This document shows, in pieces, positions 11,824 through 25,169 of a stretch of DNA of 64,000 nucleotides (the stretch's first letter is position 1; the number at the start of each line of letters is the position of its first letter). The notes under the pieces are model-generated. The model made no database searches. It was not told where the DNA came from and was given only the letters and a program-made list of their open reading frames with translations. Source of the stretch: Megaustenia siamemsis. Taxonomy: Eukaryota; Mollusca; Gastropoda; Stylommatophora; Ariophantidae. The DNA is taken from the NCBI GenBank assembly GCA_032433765.1, contig JAVIAB010000101.1:61123592-61187591 (forward strand), in the 5' to 3' direction. A program made the translations under genes and the position numbers.

Positions 11824-14800
11824 GGAATCAATCAAGAAGTCTATTCTAATTAACATAACATGCACACATTCAGCTATTTCACCAGGAATCAAGAAGTCTA
11901 ATCTAATTAACATAACATGCACACATTCAGCTATTTCACAGGGAATCAAGAAGTCTATTCTAATTAACATAACATGCACACATTCAGCTATTTCACAGGG
12001 AATCAAGAAGTCTAATCTAATTAACATAACATGCACACATGCAGCTATTTCACCAGGAATCAAGAAGTCTATTCTAATTAACATAACATGCACACATTCA
12101 GCTATTTCACCAGGAATCAAGAAGTCTATTCTAATTAACATAACATGCACACATTCAGCTATTTCACCAGGAATCAAGAAGTCTATTCTAATTAACATAA
12201 CATGCACACATTCAGCTATTTCACCAGGAATCAAGAAGTCTATTCTAATTAACATAACATGCACACATTCAGCTATTTCACCAGAATCAAGAAGTCTATT
12301 CTAATTAACATAACATGCACACATTCAGCTATTTCACCAGGAATCAAGAAGTCTATTCTAATTAACATAACATTCACACATTCAGCTATTTCACCAGGAA
12401 TCAAGAAGTCTATTCTAATTAACATAACATGCACACATTCAGCTATTTCACAGGGAATCAAGAAGTCTATTCTAATTAACATAACAGGCACACATTCAGC
12501 TATTTCACCAGGAATCAAGAAGTCTATTCTAATTAACATAACATGCACACATTCAGCTATTTCACCAGGAATCAAGAAGTCTATTCTAATTAACATAACA
12601 TGCACACATTCAGCTATTTCACCAGGAATCAAGAAGTCTATTCTAATTAACATAACATGCACACATTCAGCTATTTCACCAGGAATCAAGAAGTCTATTC
12701 TAATTAACATAACATGCACACATTCAGCTATTTCACCAGGAACCAAGAAGTCTATTCTAATTAACATAACATGCACACATTCAGCTATTTCACCAGGAAT
12801 CAAGAAGTCTATTCTAATTAACATAACATTCACACATTCAGCTATTTCACCAGGAATCAAGAAGTCTATTCTAATTAACATAACATGCACACATTCAGCT
12901 ATTTCACAGGGAATCAAGAAGTCTATTCTAATTAACATAACATGCACACATTCAGCTATTTCACAGGGAATCAAGAAGTCTATTCTAATTAACATAACAT
13001 GCACACATTCAGCTATTTCACAGGGAATCAAGAAGTCTATTCTAATTAACATAACATGCACACATTCAGCTATTTCACAGGAATCAAGAAGTCTATTCTA
13101 ATTAACATAACATGCACACATTCAGCTATTTCACCAGGAATCAAGAAGTCTATTCTAATTAACATAACATGCACACATTCAGCTATTTCACCAGGAATCA
13201 AGAAGTCTATTCTAATTAAACAAACATGCACACATTCAGCTATTTCACCAGGAATCAAGAAGTCTATTCTAATTAACATAACATGCACACATTCAGCTAT
13301 TTCACCAGGAATCAAGAAGTCTATTCTAATTAACATAACATTCACACATTCAGCTATTTCACAGGGAATCAAGAAGTCTATTCTAATTAACATAACATGC
13401 ACACATTCAGCTATTTCACAGGGAATCAAGAAGTCTAATCTAATTAACATAACATGCACACATTCAGCTATTTCACAGGGAATCAAGAAGTCTAATCTAA
13501 TTAACATAACATGCACACATTCAGCTATTTCACAGGAATCAAGAAGTCTATTCTAATTAACATAACATGCACACATTCAGCTATTTCACCAGGAATCAAG
13601 AAGTCTATTCTAATTAACATAACATGCACACATTCAGCTATTTCACCAGGAATCAAGAAGTCTATTCTAATTAACATAACATGCACACATTCAGCTATTT
13701 CACAGGGAATCAAGAAGTCTAATCTAATTAGCATAACATGCACACATTCAGCTATTTCACCAGGAATCAAGAAGTCTATTCTAATTAACATAACATGCAC
13801 ACATTCAGCTATTTCACAGGGAATCAAGAAGTCTTTTCTAATTAACATAACATGCACACATTCAGCTATTTCACAGGGAATCAAGAAGTCTATTCTAATT
13901 AACATAACATGCACACATTCAGCTATTTCACCGGAAATCAAGAAGTGTATTCTAATTAACATAACATGCACACATTCAGCTATTTCACAAAAGAATCAAG
14001 AAGTTTATTCTAATTAACATAACAGGCACACATTCAGCTATTTCACAGGGAATCAAGAAGTCTATTCTAATTAACATAACATGCACACATTCAGCTATTT
14101 CACCAGGAATCAAGAAGTCTATTCTAATTACATAACATTCACACATTCAGCTATTTCACCAGGAATCAAGAAGTCTATTCTAATTAACATAACATGCACA
14201 CATTCAGCTATTTCACAGGGAATCAAGAAGTCTATTCTAATTAACATAACAGGCACACATTCAGCTATTTCACCAGGAATCAAGAAGTCTATTCTAATTA
14301 ACATAACATGCACACATTCAGCTATTTCACCAGGAATCAAGAAGTCTATTCTAATTAACATAACATGCACACATTCAGCTATTTCACCAGGAATCAAGAA
14401 GTCTATTCTAATTAACATAACATGCACACATTCAGCTATTTCACCAGGAATCAAGAAGTCTATTCTAATTAACATAACATGCACACATTCAGCTATTTCA
14501 CCAGGAACCAAGAAGTCTATTCTAATTAACATAACATGCACACATTCAGCTATTTCACCAGGAATCAAGAAGTCTATTCTAATTAACATAACATTCACAC
14601 ATTCAGCTATTTCACCAGGAATCAAGAAGTCTATTCTAATTAACATAACATGCACACATTCAGCTATTTCACAGGGAATCAAGAAGTCTATTCTAATTAA
14701 CATAACATGCACACATTCAGCTATTTCACAGGGAATCAAGAAGTCTATTCTAATTAACATAACATGCACACATTCAGCTATTTCACAGGGAATCAAGAAG

Positions 14801-17291
14801 TCTATTCTAATTAACATAACATGCACACATTCAGCTATTTCACCAGGAATCAAGAAGTCTATTCTAATTAACATAACATGCACACATTCATCTATTTCAC
14901 CAGGAATCAAGAAGTCTATTCTAATTAACATAACATGCACACATTCAGCTATTTCACAGGAATCAAGAAGTCTATTCTAATTAACATAACATGCACACAT
15001 TCAGCTATTTCACCAGGAATCAAGAAGTCTATTCTAATTAACATAACATGCACACATTCAGCTATTTCACCAGGAATCAAGAAGTCTATTCTAATTAACA
15101 TAACATTCACACATTCAGCTATTTCACCAGGAATCAAGAAGTCTATTCTAATTAACATAACATGCACACATTCAGCTATTTCACAGGGAATCAAGAAGTC
15201 TATTCTAATTAACATAACATGCACACATTAAGCTATTTCACAGGGAATCAAGAAGTCTATTCTAATTAACATAACATGCACACATTCAGCTATTTCACCA
15301 GAATCAAGAAGTCTATTCTAATTAACATAACATGCACACATTCAGCTATTTCACCAGGAATCAAGAAGTCTATTCTAATTAACATAACATGCACACATTC
15401 AGCTATTTCACCAGGAATCAAGAAGTCTATTCTAATTAACATAACAGGCACACATTCAGCTATTTCACAGGGAATCAAGAAGTCTATTCTAATTAACATA
15501 ACAGGCACACATTCAGCTATTTCACCAGGAATCAAGAAGTCTATTCTAATTAACATAACATGCACACAATCAGCTATTTCACAGGGAATCAAGAAGTCTA
15601 TTCTAATTAACATAACATGCACACATTCAGCTATTTCACAGGGAATCAAGAAGTCTATTCTAATTAACATAACATGCACACATTCAGCTATTTCACAGGG
15701 AATCAAGAAGTCTATTCTAATTAACATAACATGCACACATTCAGCTATTTCACAGGGAATCAAGAAGTCTATTCTAATTAACATAACATGCACACATTCA
15801 GCTATTTCACAGGGAATCAAGAAGTCTATTCTAATTAACATAACATGCACAAAATCAGCTATTTCACCAGGAATCAAGAAGTCTATTCTAATTAACATAA
15901 CATGCACACATTCAGCTATTTCACAGGGAATCAAGAAGTCTAATCTAATTAACATAACATTCACACATTCAGCTATTTCACCAGGAATCAAGAAGTCTAT
16001 TCTAATTAACATAACATGCACACATTCAGCTATTTCACAGGGAATCAAGAAGTCTATTCTAATTAACATAACAGGCACACATTCAGCTATTTCACAGGGA
16101 ATCAAGAAGTCTATTCTAATTAACATAACATGCACACATTCAGCTATTTCACAGGGAATCAAGAAGTCTATTCTAATTAACATAACATGCACACATTCAG
16201 CTATTTCACAGGGAATCAAGAAGTCTATTCTAATTAACATAACATGCACACATTCAGCTATTTCACAGGGAATCAAGAAGTCTAATCTAATTAACATAAC
16301 ATGCACACATTCAGCTATTTCACAGGGAATCAAGAAGTCTAATCTAATTAACATAACATGCACACATTCAGCTATTTCACCAGGAATCAAGAAGTCTATT
16401 CTAATTAACATAACATGCACACATTCAGCTATTTCACCAGGAATCAAGAAGTCTATTCTAATTAACATAACATGCACACATTCAGCTATTTCACCAGGAA
16501 TCAAGAAGTCTATTCTAATTAACATAACATGCACACATTCAGCTATTTCACAGGGAATCAAGAAGTCTAATCTAATTAGCATAACATGCACACATTCAGC
16601 TATTTCACCAGGAATCAAGAAGTCTATTCTAATTAACATAACATGCACACATTCAGCTATTTCACCAGGAATCAAGAAGTCTTTTCTAATTAACATAACA
16701 TGCACACATTCAGCTATTTCACAGGGAATCAAGAAGTCTATTCTAATTAACATAACATGCACACATTCAGCTATTTCACGGAAATCAAGAAGTGTATTCT
16801 ATTAACATAACATGCACACATTCAGCTATTTCACAAAAGAATCAAGAAGTTTATTCTAATTAACATAACAGGCACACATTCAGCTATTTCACAGGGAATC
16901 AAAAAGTCTAATCTAATTGACATAACATGCACACATTCAGCTATTTCACAGGGAATCAAGACGTCTATTCTAATTAACATAATAGGTACACATTCAGCAA
17001 TTTCACAGGGAATCAAAAAGTCTAATCTAATTAACATAACATGCACACATTCAGCTATTTCACAAAAGAATCAAGAAGTTTATTCTAATTAACATAACAG
17101 GCACACATTCAGCTATTTCACAGGGAATCAAAAAGTCTAATCTAATTGACATAACATGCACACATTCAGCTATTTCACAGGGAATCAAGACGTCTATTCT
17201 AATTAACATAATAGGTACACATTCAGCAATTTCACAGGGAATCAAAAAGTCTAATCTAATTAACATAACATGCACACATTCAGCTATTTCA
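11824..17291. repeat. 57-bp minisatellite array, about 96 copies
   Basis: The unit is 57 bp (GGAATCAAGAAGTCTATTCT, then AATTAACATAACATGCACAC, then ATTCAGCTATTTCACCA). Units are highly alike, and two junction types (CACCAGG and CACAGGG) alternate. Since 57 is a multiple of three and the unit lacks stops in one frame on each strand, long frames appear on both strands. Single-base losses at unit ends break them periodically. Variant order shows internal block duplications. There is no start context, composition or domain to support coding. Confidence 0.97.
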
Positions 17292-17403
17292 AACAAAGTA
17301 ACGCATTGTCACTGTCATTATCTAGACCTGAATATTACCTTCATCAGCATAAATATGTTGACATTACCGATGCATAATAACGTCTTCTCTTTCTCTCCAG
17401 GAA

Positions 17404-17760
17404 CAACAACGCTTTATTGAGTTATGTGCAGGTCACCATCATTGCATTTCGAACATATCCATAGATGCTTAGTTCCCCTCCTCAGAAAGTATCGCAGTGT
17501 CCAGCGACTGACGACTCTAGTTTTGTGTTGGTTGATACGTTTTCTTACACGGCCAATAAGTTTCTCGTTTCTGGCTGTGCCATACTTAACTCCCATCTCT
17601 TTCATTCGACGGAGTGATGTGGATTCGTGGTTATCGAAGTCCTGTGCTCTTCCCACATATTGGAGGGCATTAATGAAGTCTGCTCGATCCACTGATTGAT
17701 CGTCCCCAACGATAGCGCAGCTAGCCAGCCTGTCGCTCTTTCATTTCCCCGTTCTCCCGC
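17404..17760 (-). mobile_element. LINE C-terminal fragment, possibly after an RNase H domain
   Basis: The reverse-strand frame 17414-17692 reads DRADFINALQYVGRAQDF, then ESTSLRRMKEMGVKYGTARN, then NQHKTRVVSRWTLRYFLR, and ends HLWICSKCNDGD. Upstream, in another frame, is RQAG-like sequence. The ADxINA pattern, the basic middle and a final C-x2-C resemble the end of RNase H-bearing non-LTR elements. Assignment is by resemblance only; a small host gene is less likely because the frame is broken upstream. Confidence 0.4.
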
Positions 17761-18039
17761 ATTATCAAACGTTTGTATTTAGTATTATTACTGAAAAAAA
17801 CCGATTTAGTTAACATTTTAAGAAAACGAATCAAGAGAAAAGAGGATATAGCAAAAGTCCGCCTTATGACATAAACATCGGTGGTAAGTTGCTAAATTAA
17901 GATCGACACTTACATGTTTCAACACCATCAGTGAAGGTTATTTATATTCACAATTCTTTTAATCGTTTCACTTACTGATAGTGTCCCAGTCTGAAAGGTA
18001 AATAAAAATTATTTTGCTATATTAATAAAAACGAAATGA

Positions 18040-18490
18040 AAATTAGCAATAATAACAAATTTCTATGTCATCTAAACAACAATTAATAAATAGCATTTTC
18101 ATACCAACTTTGTGCTGTGAAAGTCAAACATGGACCGTTTCTAAATCCCATTTAAGAAAGATCAATACATGTGAGATGCGATGCTTGAGAAAAGTAACAA
18201 ACAACACAAGAAGAGATAGAATATCAAATGAAACCATAAGAAAAATGGTAGGAACTAAACTCTGCCAAGAATATATAGAACAAAAACAACTTAAATGGTT
18301 TGGTCACCTGGTCAGAATGATTCTTTACCAATCACCATCAAGGGCGTTCTTCTCGAGAATGCGTGAAAAAAAGGCCAAGAGGAAAAACCAGAAGAAGATG
18401 GATGATGCAGTGACAGAGACATGTACAAACACAGGAAATCACTAATTCAGATAGTTCGAGCAGCTGAAGAACGAAAAATGATATAAACCA
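18040..18490 (+). mobile_element. LINE family 4, C-terminal fragment
   Basis: The frame 18065-18445 reads KQQLINSIFIPTLCCESQTW, then HLRKINTCEMRCLRKVTNN, then TIRKMVGTKLCQEYIEQKQ, then LKWFGHLVRM. It is the thumb and tail region after a reverse transcriptase, truncated at the 5' end. The family recurs on the reverse strand at 28130-29030. No gene is seen from 17760 to 18040 or from 18490 to 18955. Confidence 0.85.
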
Positions 18491-18954
18491 CTACACCTTT
18501 TATGCATCTGTGAAAAGAGAAAAGAAAGAAGATAACAAAATAGAGAAAGATACACTATTAATAAATATTAATAAATAGTAATAAAATAGTAATACCCTTC
18601 CTTTTTTTTGGAGATGACACAAAAGCCCGACATATAGTAGATCACCAAGAGAGATTACAGCTTATGTTATAAATAAATAACGAGTTTTTTTTTTAAGTAT
18701 AAACATCAAACTATGTACACTGAACTATGTACTAATTACTAAAGCATTGAATTGTAACACATAATACTTTATGGTTTATAAAAGTTTCACAATATTGTGG
18801 TAAGATTATTTTAACGATATTTTTCAAACCAAAAGAAGGGTTAATGAACGCAATGAATGAGTTAATAATAATATCCATAATACGGGTTTTAGACGCTCAA
18901 TCAGTATGTGTTCCTGGATACCGTTCTTAAACGATCAATCAGAATGTGTTCATG

Positions 18955-19500
18955 GATTATGATTATAGTCATGGAAGGCCCCATCATCACTGCAAACGAC
19001 TTAAAATCCATAATTGCTCAACCGCCAGTGCCTGTGGAATCATCCGAATTACTAATTCATCTCCAAAACAAAGAAAGGTAGATGTAGTACCCATCACAGC
19101 AGTCTCTGCATTAGCCAAAAGACATAAGGTGAAACCGCACAGAAAGTGAACACAGCCAACTGTTCCTTGTCATACGATATCATCTTTCATCGTGAAAAAG
19201 GGAATATCGAAACACGATCAAAACGGATGAAACACACAGCTCACGGTGTGCACAGAACACTTAACTCAATAGTTCCTGCAACAAGCCGGACTTGGAATAT
19301 GAGAAAACTGCAACAAGGAACACTTTTCATACATAGCCTTCAATGGTTCATGCCACCTATCCACTACTATAATGACTGGAAGTTCACGTCGACCTAAAAT
19401 GATGATCGTCATATTTTTTTTAAAATGTATAGCGCTTGTTGATGTTAGGACATCGTTTTTGACTCCAATTCCGAACATATAAAACACAGTTAGTCGTCAG
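18955..19500 (-). mobile_element. Retroposon copy C (3' part only)
   Basis: The reverse strand matches the 3' third of copies A and B, from MFGIGVKNDVLTS to the terminal GGGGCCTTCCATGACTATAAT tail. At the point where A and B read FGRT then stop, C is one base shorter and reads on as GRRELPVIIVVDRWHEPLKA to SPACCRNY. That suggests the ancestral frame was longer. Sequence 5' of MFGIGV does not match the cysteine-rich part. C is either 5' truncated or comes from a relative without that region. Confidence 0.65.
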
Positions 19501-19573
19501 AGTATCTCCGTCGCACATCAAACAACAGACCGTAAGATTAGCGTATGGCCAGTCTATGGATATACAATGAGCC

Positions 19574-19612
19574 ATCATGATGACGTAGCACACACAAAAA
19601 TGGCTGCGCCCA
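19574..19612 (+). promoter_or_regulatory. CRE-like and AAAATGGC motifs
   Basis: A TGATGACGTAG motif is followed about 15 bases later by AAAAATGGCTGC. The same order, TGACGTCA then AAAATGGCAGC, marks the 5' ends of retroposon copies A and B. It may be a relict element start. It is a short match and could be chance. From 19612 to 20140 no other feature is supported. Confidence 0.25.
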
Positions 19613-20139
19613 TAGATTCTTGATTACTCTAATGAAAGCAGCCTATAAACGATCGCAAATTGCAATGGAGAGCCGAAATTAATCAGTCCTCAAATGCAAT
19701 TTCTGCAGCAATAGAGAGAACATGAACTTCGTTCCTCCATCTTGGAAACGGAAGTTCATGGATACGGTTCTTAAACGATCAATCATAATTTTGTTTTTGG
19801 AGACCTTGCTAGTTAACAACAAATTGTAGTAGCAACGCCTTATGGCTCTAAACAACTGTCTTAGACACAAGTAGACTGACTGCTTATTATTGTTTATTTG
19901 TGCGGATGCATGTTTGCCTATTCTAATTTTTGAGGATTAATTACAAAAAGCTCTGTAACATTTGCATTAGGCACATCGTACGTGTTGCCTTTCGCCAGTA
20001 TCTGACGAGGCTATGAACAGTACCCCACTACACATAGTCCCGGTGAGAGTAAATCGATGAAGAAACCATTAATTCGAAGTTAGTGATTCCAATCACCCGA
20101 GACGTGATTTGAATACAGGACCTTCTTATCCAGCGGCTG

Positions 20140-20310
20140 ACGTCTGAGTTCTAGACCAAGAACTCAAACTCCAGCATGTCCAGTCTGTGAACACCCACAT
20201 GAAACAGTAGAAGATGACATTTTTGACTGTCCAAAGTTGACTGATAGCAATTCTACTTCCTGAAAGATCTGATAAATGAAACATTACACGGAACTACAAG
20301 GGAAATCAGA
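20140..20310 (+). mobile_element. LINE C-terminal zinc-knuckle-like fragment
   Basis: The reading TPACPVCEHPHETVEDDIFDC has the C-x2-C...H...C pattern (CPxC..ETVxHxxxxC) found after RNase H or reverse transcriptase in Jockey- and I-like LINEs. The frame stops soon after. Only this short patch supports the call. From 20310 to 21035 I see AT-rich sequence without a supported feature. Confidence 0.4.
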
Positions 20311-21034
20311 AATACCAACTTTAATCATTGCGCAGCAGTGGGACGAAGGGTGTCAGCTTACAAGTTTCTAGGTACATAACAACAGACCACAAAGCCATCA
20401 ATACTATTATTAACAACAATTATAATAATAGTACCTGCTTATCACCTGATATAAATCGATGTGTTATAGGAACAAGCTTGAGAAGGGAACATAGCAAAGA
20501 AAATACTTAAATAGTCTTGTTATCTATAAATAATTTTCTGCAAAATATATAACTTTAATGTAATGTTGCTTCGATACTTTGTGAAGTCTTCATTCTTGCT
20601 TCTTTCCGTAACTTGGCACTAGTTTTTGCAGCCTTGCTTCTATTTTGTTTTCATTCACATGTCTACCTTGACAAGTAAAAGCATTAAGTATAGCGCTTTA
20701 TATATTAACTTAACTACTTACATCTGTAGTACATATAACTAATTGCTCCTAAAAATATAAACAAATACGCACAATTTCTTGAATTATAATATTACTCCAC
20801 TCGTATTACTTGATTAAATTAATGTTTACTATTTTTCTTAATGGCAGTATAACAAGAGATGTAATGAGTTCCTAATTAGTGTAATATAATTAATATTAAC
20901 CATGAGTATTTCTTATTGTTATTGAATAGGGATACAGTTCAGTCTCACTACCCAAAGACGGCGAGTGCACAGATAAAGAAATAATATACTTATATGCTAA
21001 TATTATATGTAGCAAAGAAGTGTAATTGAACCGT

Positions 21035-21310
21035 TCTGAAGGAGGCCAATGCAAAAAGAGAGCTAATTTCCAATATTATAAAGAAACAATCATCATTTAT
21101 GATCATGGCAATTGTAAGGGAACGGCTGGAATATATTATAAACAACTGGACAAAGTGAGAGACGAAGGCACAGAGGGAAACAAAGAGTCATGAGTCTATA
21201 CGGCTTCAGAGAGTGGATTGGCAGGAGGCCACAACAGAAATGATAAATAAATATCGAGATTGAGAGTTGTGGAGAAACATGATCACCTACTCCAGCAGGC
21301 ATGTGATGAC
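21035..21310 (+). mobile_element. LINE family 1, 3'-terminal fragment
   Basis: It matches the last part of family 1: AAAAAGAGAGCTAATTTCC, then the GGAATATAT...AACTGG region, then GAAATGATAAAT and GAGAGTTGTGGAGA, ending with GATGATG. It is diverged, with several stops. From 21310 to 21820 nothing is supported. Confidence 0.75.
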
Positions 21311-21819
21311 GATGATGTATTTGAGACTGGTATTAATACTGTTGTAAGTCTTTATTCTTGCATCTTCTCTTTTCTTGCAAGGTGTTTTATATTTTTATAT
21401 ATGTTTACCAAGGAGCGCCAACAATCTTGTCTGTATTTTGTATGTGTCCTGTATGTTTGTTATCGTTGGGAGGCTGCTCAAGTCGTTCAAGCAGGTACCG
21501 ATACAGCGGACACAACTTTTTGTTTTAATCGGAATACAGCATTTTAGTTCTAGTCGTGGACATTTTGCATCATTTATATGATGTTGATGCTATCTTGTGT
21601 TTAGAACATTTATCCATTCTTAATATTGATATTTTATGGAAGTGGTTTAACCTGTGTACATAACCTACACATATGATCATTTTCAAGTAAAGACAACATT
21701 TACATTTGTATAGGTAATGTTCGTAACACGAAAATCATAATAATGTATATTTCAGAGTTTAACGAGATGCAATAATCAATGTTTAACAACACAATATATT
21801 TTTTTTAAGAAGACATACA

Positions 21820-22500
21820 TTACCTAACTGGAAAGACCATTTCCACATTTGGTTAAATTAAAGATAGAGTATGGACTAACACCACATTTACCAAAGTTTA
21901 AATTTACCAATGTTGTGTGCTTAGTACACGTCTATACGGATCTGAATTGTGGACTACCTATGCAGGGCAGGGAAACGATTCAACAGCTTTCACGTACGTT
22001 ACATTCGAAAGATTATAAACGTCAAATGACAGGACAAAGTACCCAACGTTAATGTCCTACAACGAGCCAAACCCCATTCATCATGTCAACACTTAGGTGT
22101 CGTAGACTAATGTGGCTGAGTTACGTAAGAAGAATAGCAAACAATGGTATTCCCACAAAAATGGCTAACTTATGGACGGAAGGAAACGATATGGCATGCC
22201 AGTGTTAACATATACGGATGTTTGCAGAGCTTCCTTGAGGGAATTCTCAATCCGGCGAAAGAAACTATGAAAACCTGGTGCAGGTCGTAGCACACGGAGA
22301 ACAAATATTAAAAAATGCACATCAACTTTTGAGACAGTGCTGATATTAAATTCAGAAGACAAAAGGTGCATGATGAAGGAGACGAGGCCAGACACCACTA
22401 ATACATCTTGTTCGTTCTGCGGATGGATCTGTCTGTCCAATAGTGGCATATCCAGCCATGAGAGAAGCTGTTCAGCTAAGAAGCATCCAGCATAAAACAC
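21820..22500 (+). mobile_element. LINE family 5, 3' fragment
   Basis: It matches the near-complete family 5 element at 32956-35644 from the STLLYGSETWTTY region to the C-terminal finger (HERSCSAK). Its NVNVLQRAK reading keeps the base that is lost in the longer element. Many stops and frameshifts are present. Confidence 0.8.
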
Positions 22501-22585
22501 TAACGTTTTTAACTAAACTACTGGCTTTACATGATTGCTTGCTAACAACCTTCTGTCAGGACACCACATACCATATAAAAATAAA

Positions 22586-22676
22586 TGTAAAGAGCCCCGT
22601 CACGCCAAGTGGCGTATAGGGAATATCGTGTCAGTGACCATACTTTTAATTTTAGGCATACGGCACATGATACTTG
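22586..22676 (-). mobile_element. SINE family S, 3' fragment
   Basis: It holds the 3' end of the SINE (AGAGCCCCGTCACGCCAAGT in this strand, then GTGACCATA and GGCACATGAT) but lacks the tRNA-like head. From 22690 to 23093 I see nothing supported. Confidence 0.8.
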
Positions 22677-23092
22677 TATTTCAAGATACATATTCTTTTA
22701 ATCTATCTGAATGCAAAACAGAAAATATATGCGTATTTTATCTTTCTGGAAAGATACTGCTTTGTAAATTAACTAAAGTAACAGTGACAAATAGTTGTGC
22801 TGAGTCCTGACCGGATGAAAGACGAATCATTTCAGAGGAAGACTTATGTTTACATCACTCGGAAAAAATGACAAATTTTCAACAACAGAGAAAAAACAAA
22901 GAACAATATATGGTCCAAAGCAGGATTTAACTCGTAGTCTTTGGCACTGCGCTTTGCCGCTAGCTAGGAAACACTGCCAGCTCAGCTAACTAAGCTAACT
23001 GTCGGATGATAGATCACGACCTCCTGTGATAGAGCGTCTTGTACAATTCAACAAGAGTATAATAATTGTCATCGTAATCATCATCGTCATGA

Positions 23093-23850
23093 ATCTCCAT
23101 GCCTAAATATGTAGGTGAGTGTGATTGCCTGCCCATGCCTAAATATGTAGGTGAGTGTGATTGCCTGCCCATGCCTACTTATGTAGGTGATTGTGATTGC
23201 CTGCCCATGCCTACTTATGTAGGTGATTGTGATTGCCTGCCCATGCCTACTTATGTAGGTGAGTGTGATTGCCTATCCATGCCTACTTATGTAGGTGATT
23301 GTGATTGCCTACCCATGCCTAACTTATGTAGGTGATTGTGATTGCCTGCTCATGCCTACTTATGTAGGTGAGTGTGATTGCCTACCCATGCCTACTTATG
23401 TAGGTGATTGTGATTGCCTACCTATGCCTACATATGTAGGTGATTGTGATTGTCTACCCATGCCTACTTATGTAGGCGAGTATGATTGCCCACCCATGCT
23501 TACTTATGTAGGTGATTGTGATTGCCTACCCATACCTACTTATGTAGGTGAGTGTGATTGCCTAACCCATGCCTACTTATGTAGGTGATTGTGATTGCCT
23601 ACCCATGCCTACTCATGTTGGTGATTGTGATTGCCTACCCATACCTACTTATGTAGGTGAGTGTGATTGCCTAACCCATGCCTACTTATGTAGGTGATTG
23701 TGATTGCCTACCCATGCCTACTCATGTTGGTGATTGCCTACCCATGCCTACTCATGTTGGTGATTGTGATTGCCTACCCATTCTTACTTATGTAGGTGAT
23801 TGTGATTGCCTACCCATGACTATTTATGTGGTTGATTTCTCTAGCTGCTT
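23093..23850. repeat. 36-bp minisatellite, about 21 copies
   Basis: The unit is GCCTACTTATGTAGGTGATT then GTGATTGCCTGCCCAT. It reads MPTYVGDCDCLP in one plus frame, interrupted where units gain or lose a base. The unit contains a short palindrome (CTACTTATGTAG). No coding evidence exists beyond the repeat itself. From 23850 to 24359 nothing is supported. Confidence 0.95.
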
Positions 23851-24358
23851 ATCAGTTAATCATTTATGTTGCTAATTTACAAAGAAACACTTCTTTGTTT
23901 TCCTATTATATAAATTAAGCGTAATTTTCTATCACTTTATAACAAAATATTACAATGTTGGTATCTCAATATGTGGTGAAACATCATTGCACTTGTATTA
24001 TGTTGTGGAACACATATCTATATTAGCATTGCAATTTGAGACCATTGTCATTGCTAGTTTTAGGGGGTCGGTGGGATTATCATCATTCTTTTGCATCATC
24101 AAATATCTGCGGGCCACAGCGAAAATTGCATAACAATTGCACCGAAGTGCAGATATTTTTATCGTACTCTCACTGCCCTAACTGTCCTGTCTTAAATGTT
24201 ATCAGAGAAGAGACGACATTAGTTCTCACAATCCTGACATCGGGGAAGTTACCACGAAGTAATATAAGGTAGAACGTAAACATATCCGACCATCTGAAGT
24301 AGAATTTGCACCAAGTATTGTCTTATCCAATGGGCGAAATCTTAGTTCTAAAACTACC

Positions 24359-24426
<68 letters not shown>

Positions 24427-24960
24427 GTCATTGATTGCCGTCTCTGCATCGAAGGTTGGCTACAATGGAGCGCCATTCCACTCTCAATTGGCCGGAACGT
24501 CGTTTAGTCTGTGCCGTCCACTTATCACGTAAAGCTTCTTACAAACCATTTTTTTCTATTTTTTAATTTTTCCTCACTCTCAATTGCTTTGATGATGCAG
24601 ATTGTCATAGGTTGACTTGTCCATCTTTTGATGCTACTCGTCCATGTTAGACTTGATATGCCTCTGCCTCTTTTACCTTTATTTTCCCTTCCAATATTAC
24701 TTTTATGTGGCTGTTGTATCTTTTAACATGCCCCAAAATTGCATTTGTATTGTTTTAACTGTGTTTAGTAGTTCTTTTTTCATTCTTAGTTTTTTTACAA
24801 CTTCATCTTTTGTTTTCTTTTCTTTCCATTCAATTCTACATATTCTTCTATAAATCCACATTTCAAAGGCTTCAATTTACTGATCTGTTTTCTTGTCTAA
24901 TGTCTAACTACCTAAAACTACGTAGGTCCCAAAATATGTGTTTTCTCTACAACATAAATA
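24359..24960 (-). mobile_element. LINE family 2 fragment with (ATG)n tail
   Basis: A (TCA)n run at 24359-24426 is the reverse complement of an (ATG)n 3' tail. It is followed by the family 2 end (CGAAGGTTGGCTACAATGGA, then GCGCCATT) and its tail coding region in reverse. The long trinucleotide run is adjacent to, and probably grown from, the LINE tail. Confidence 0.78.
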
Positions 24961-25169
24961 TATTAATATTACTAATAATAGTAATATCATATTAACATAC
25001 AATAATAGTAGCAACAATAACAAAATAAAATAAACAAGTTATGATAATACACTCTGTGTCTCGTGAAATAAATTTATATATATGTATATATATATATATA
25101 TATAAAATAATATATGATATAAATAAACATAAATATTTATATAAATAACGTTATAATCGAGTGGTTAAA

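Noticed and set aside
12259..16805. Long open frames (up to 509 codons) on both strands in the 57-bp array
   Set aside because: They exist because the unit is a multiple of three with no stop in one frame per strand. Frames end wherever a unit loses one base, and no other coding evidence exists.
11824..17291. CRISPR array
   Set aside because: Units are contiguous with no unique spacers, the genome is animal-like, and no cas genes are present.
17424..17699. Plus-strand frame opposite the RNase H-like tail
   Set aside because: The reverse-strand reading has the LINE-like motifs and final C-x2-C; the plus frame is its shadow.
23099..23875. Cysteine-containing repetitive peptides (MPTYVGDCDCLP)
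   Set aside because: The frame is set by the 36-bp minisatellite and breaks at each single-base change. There is no signal, intron or flanking gene structure.
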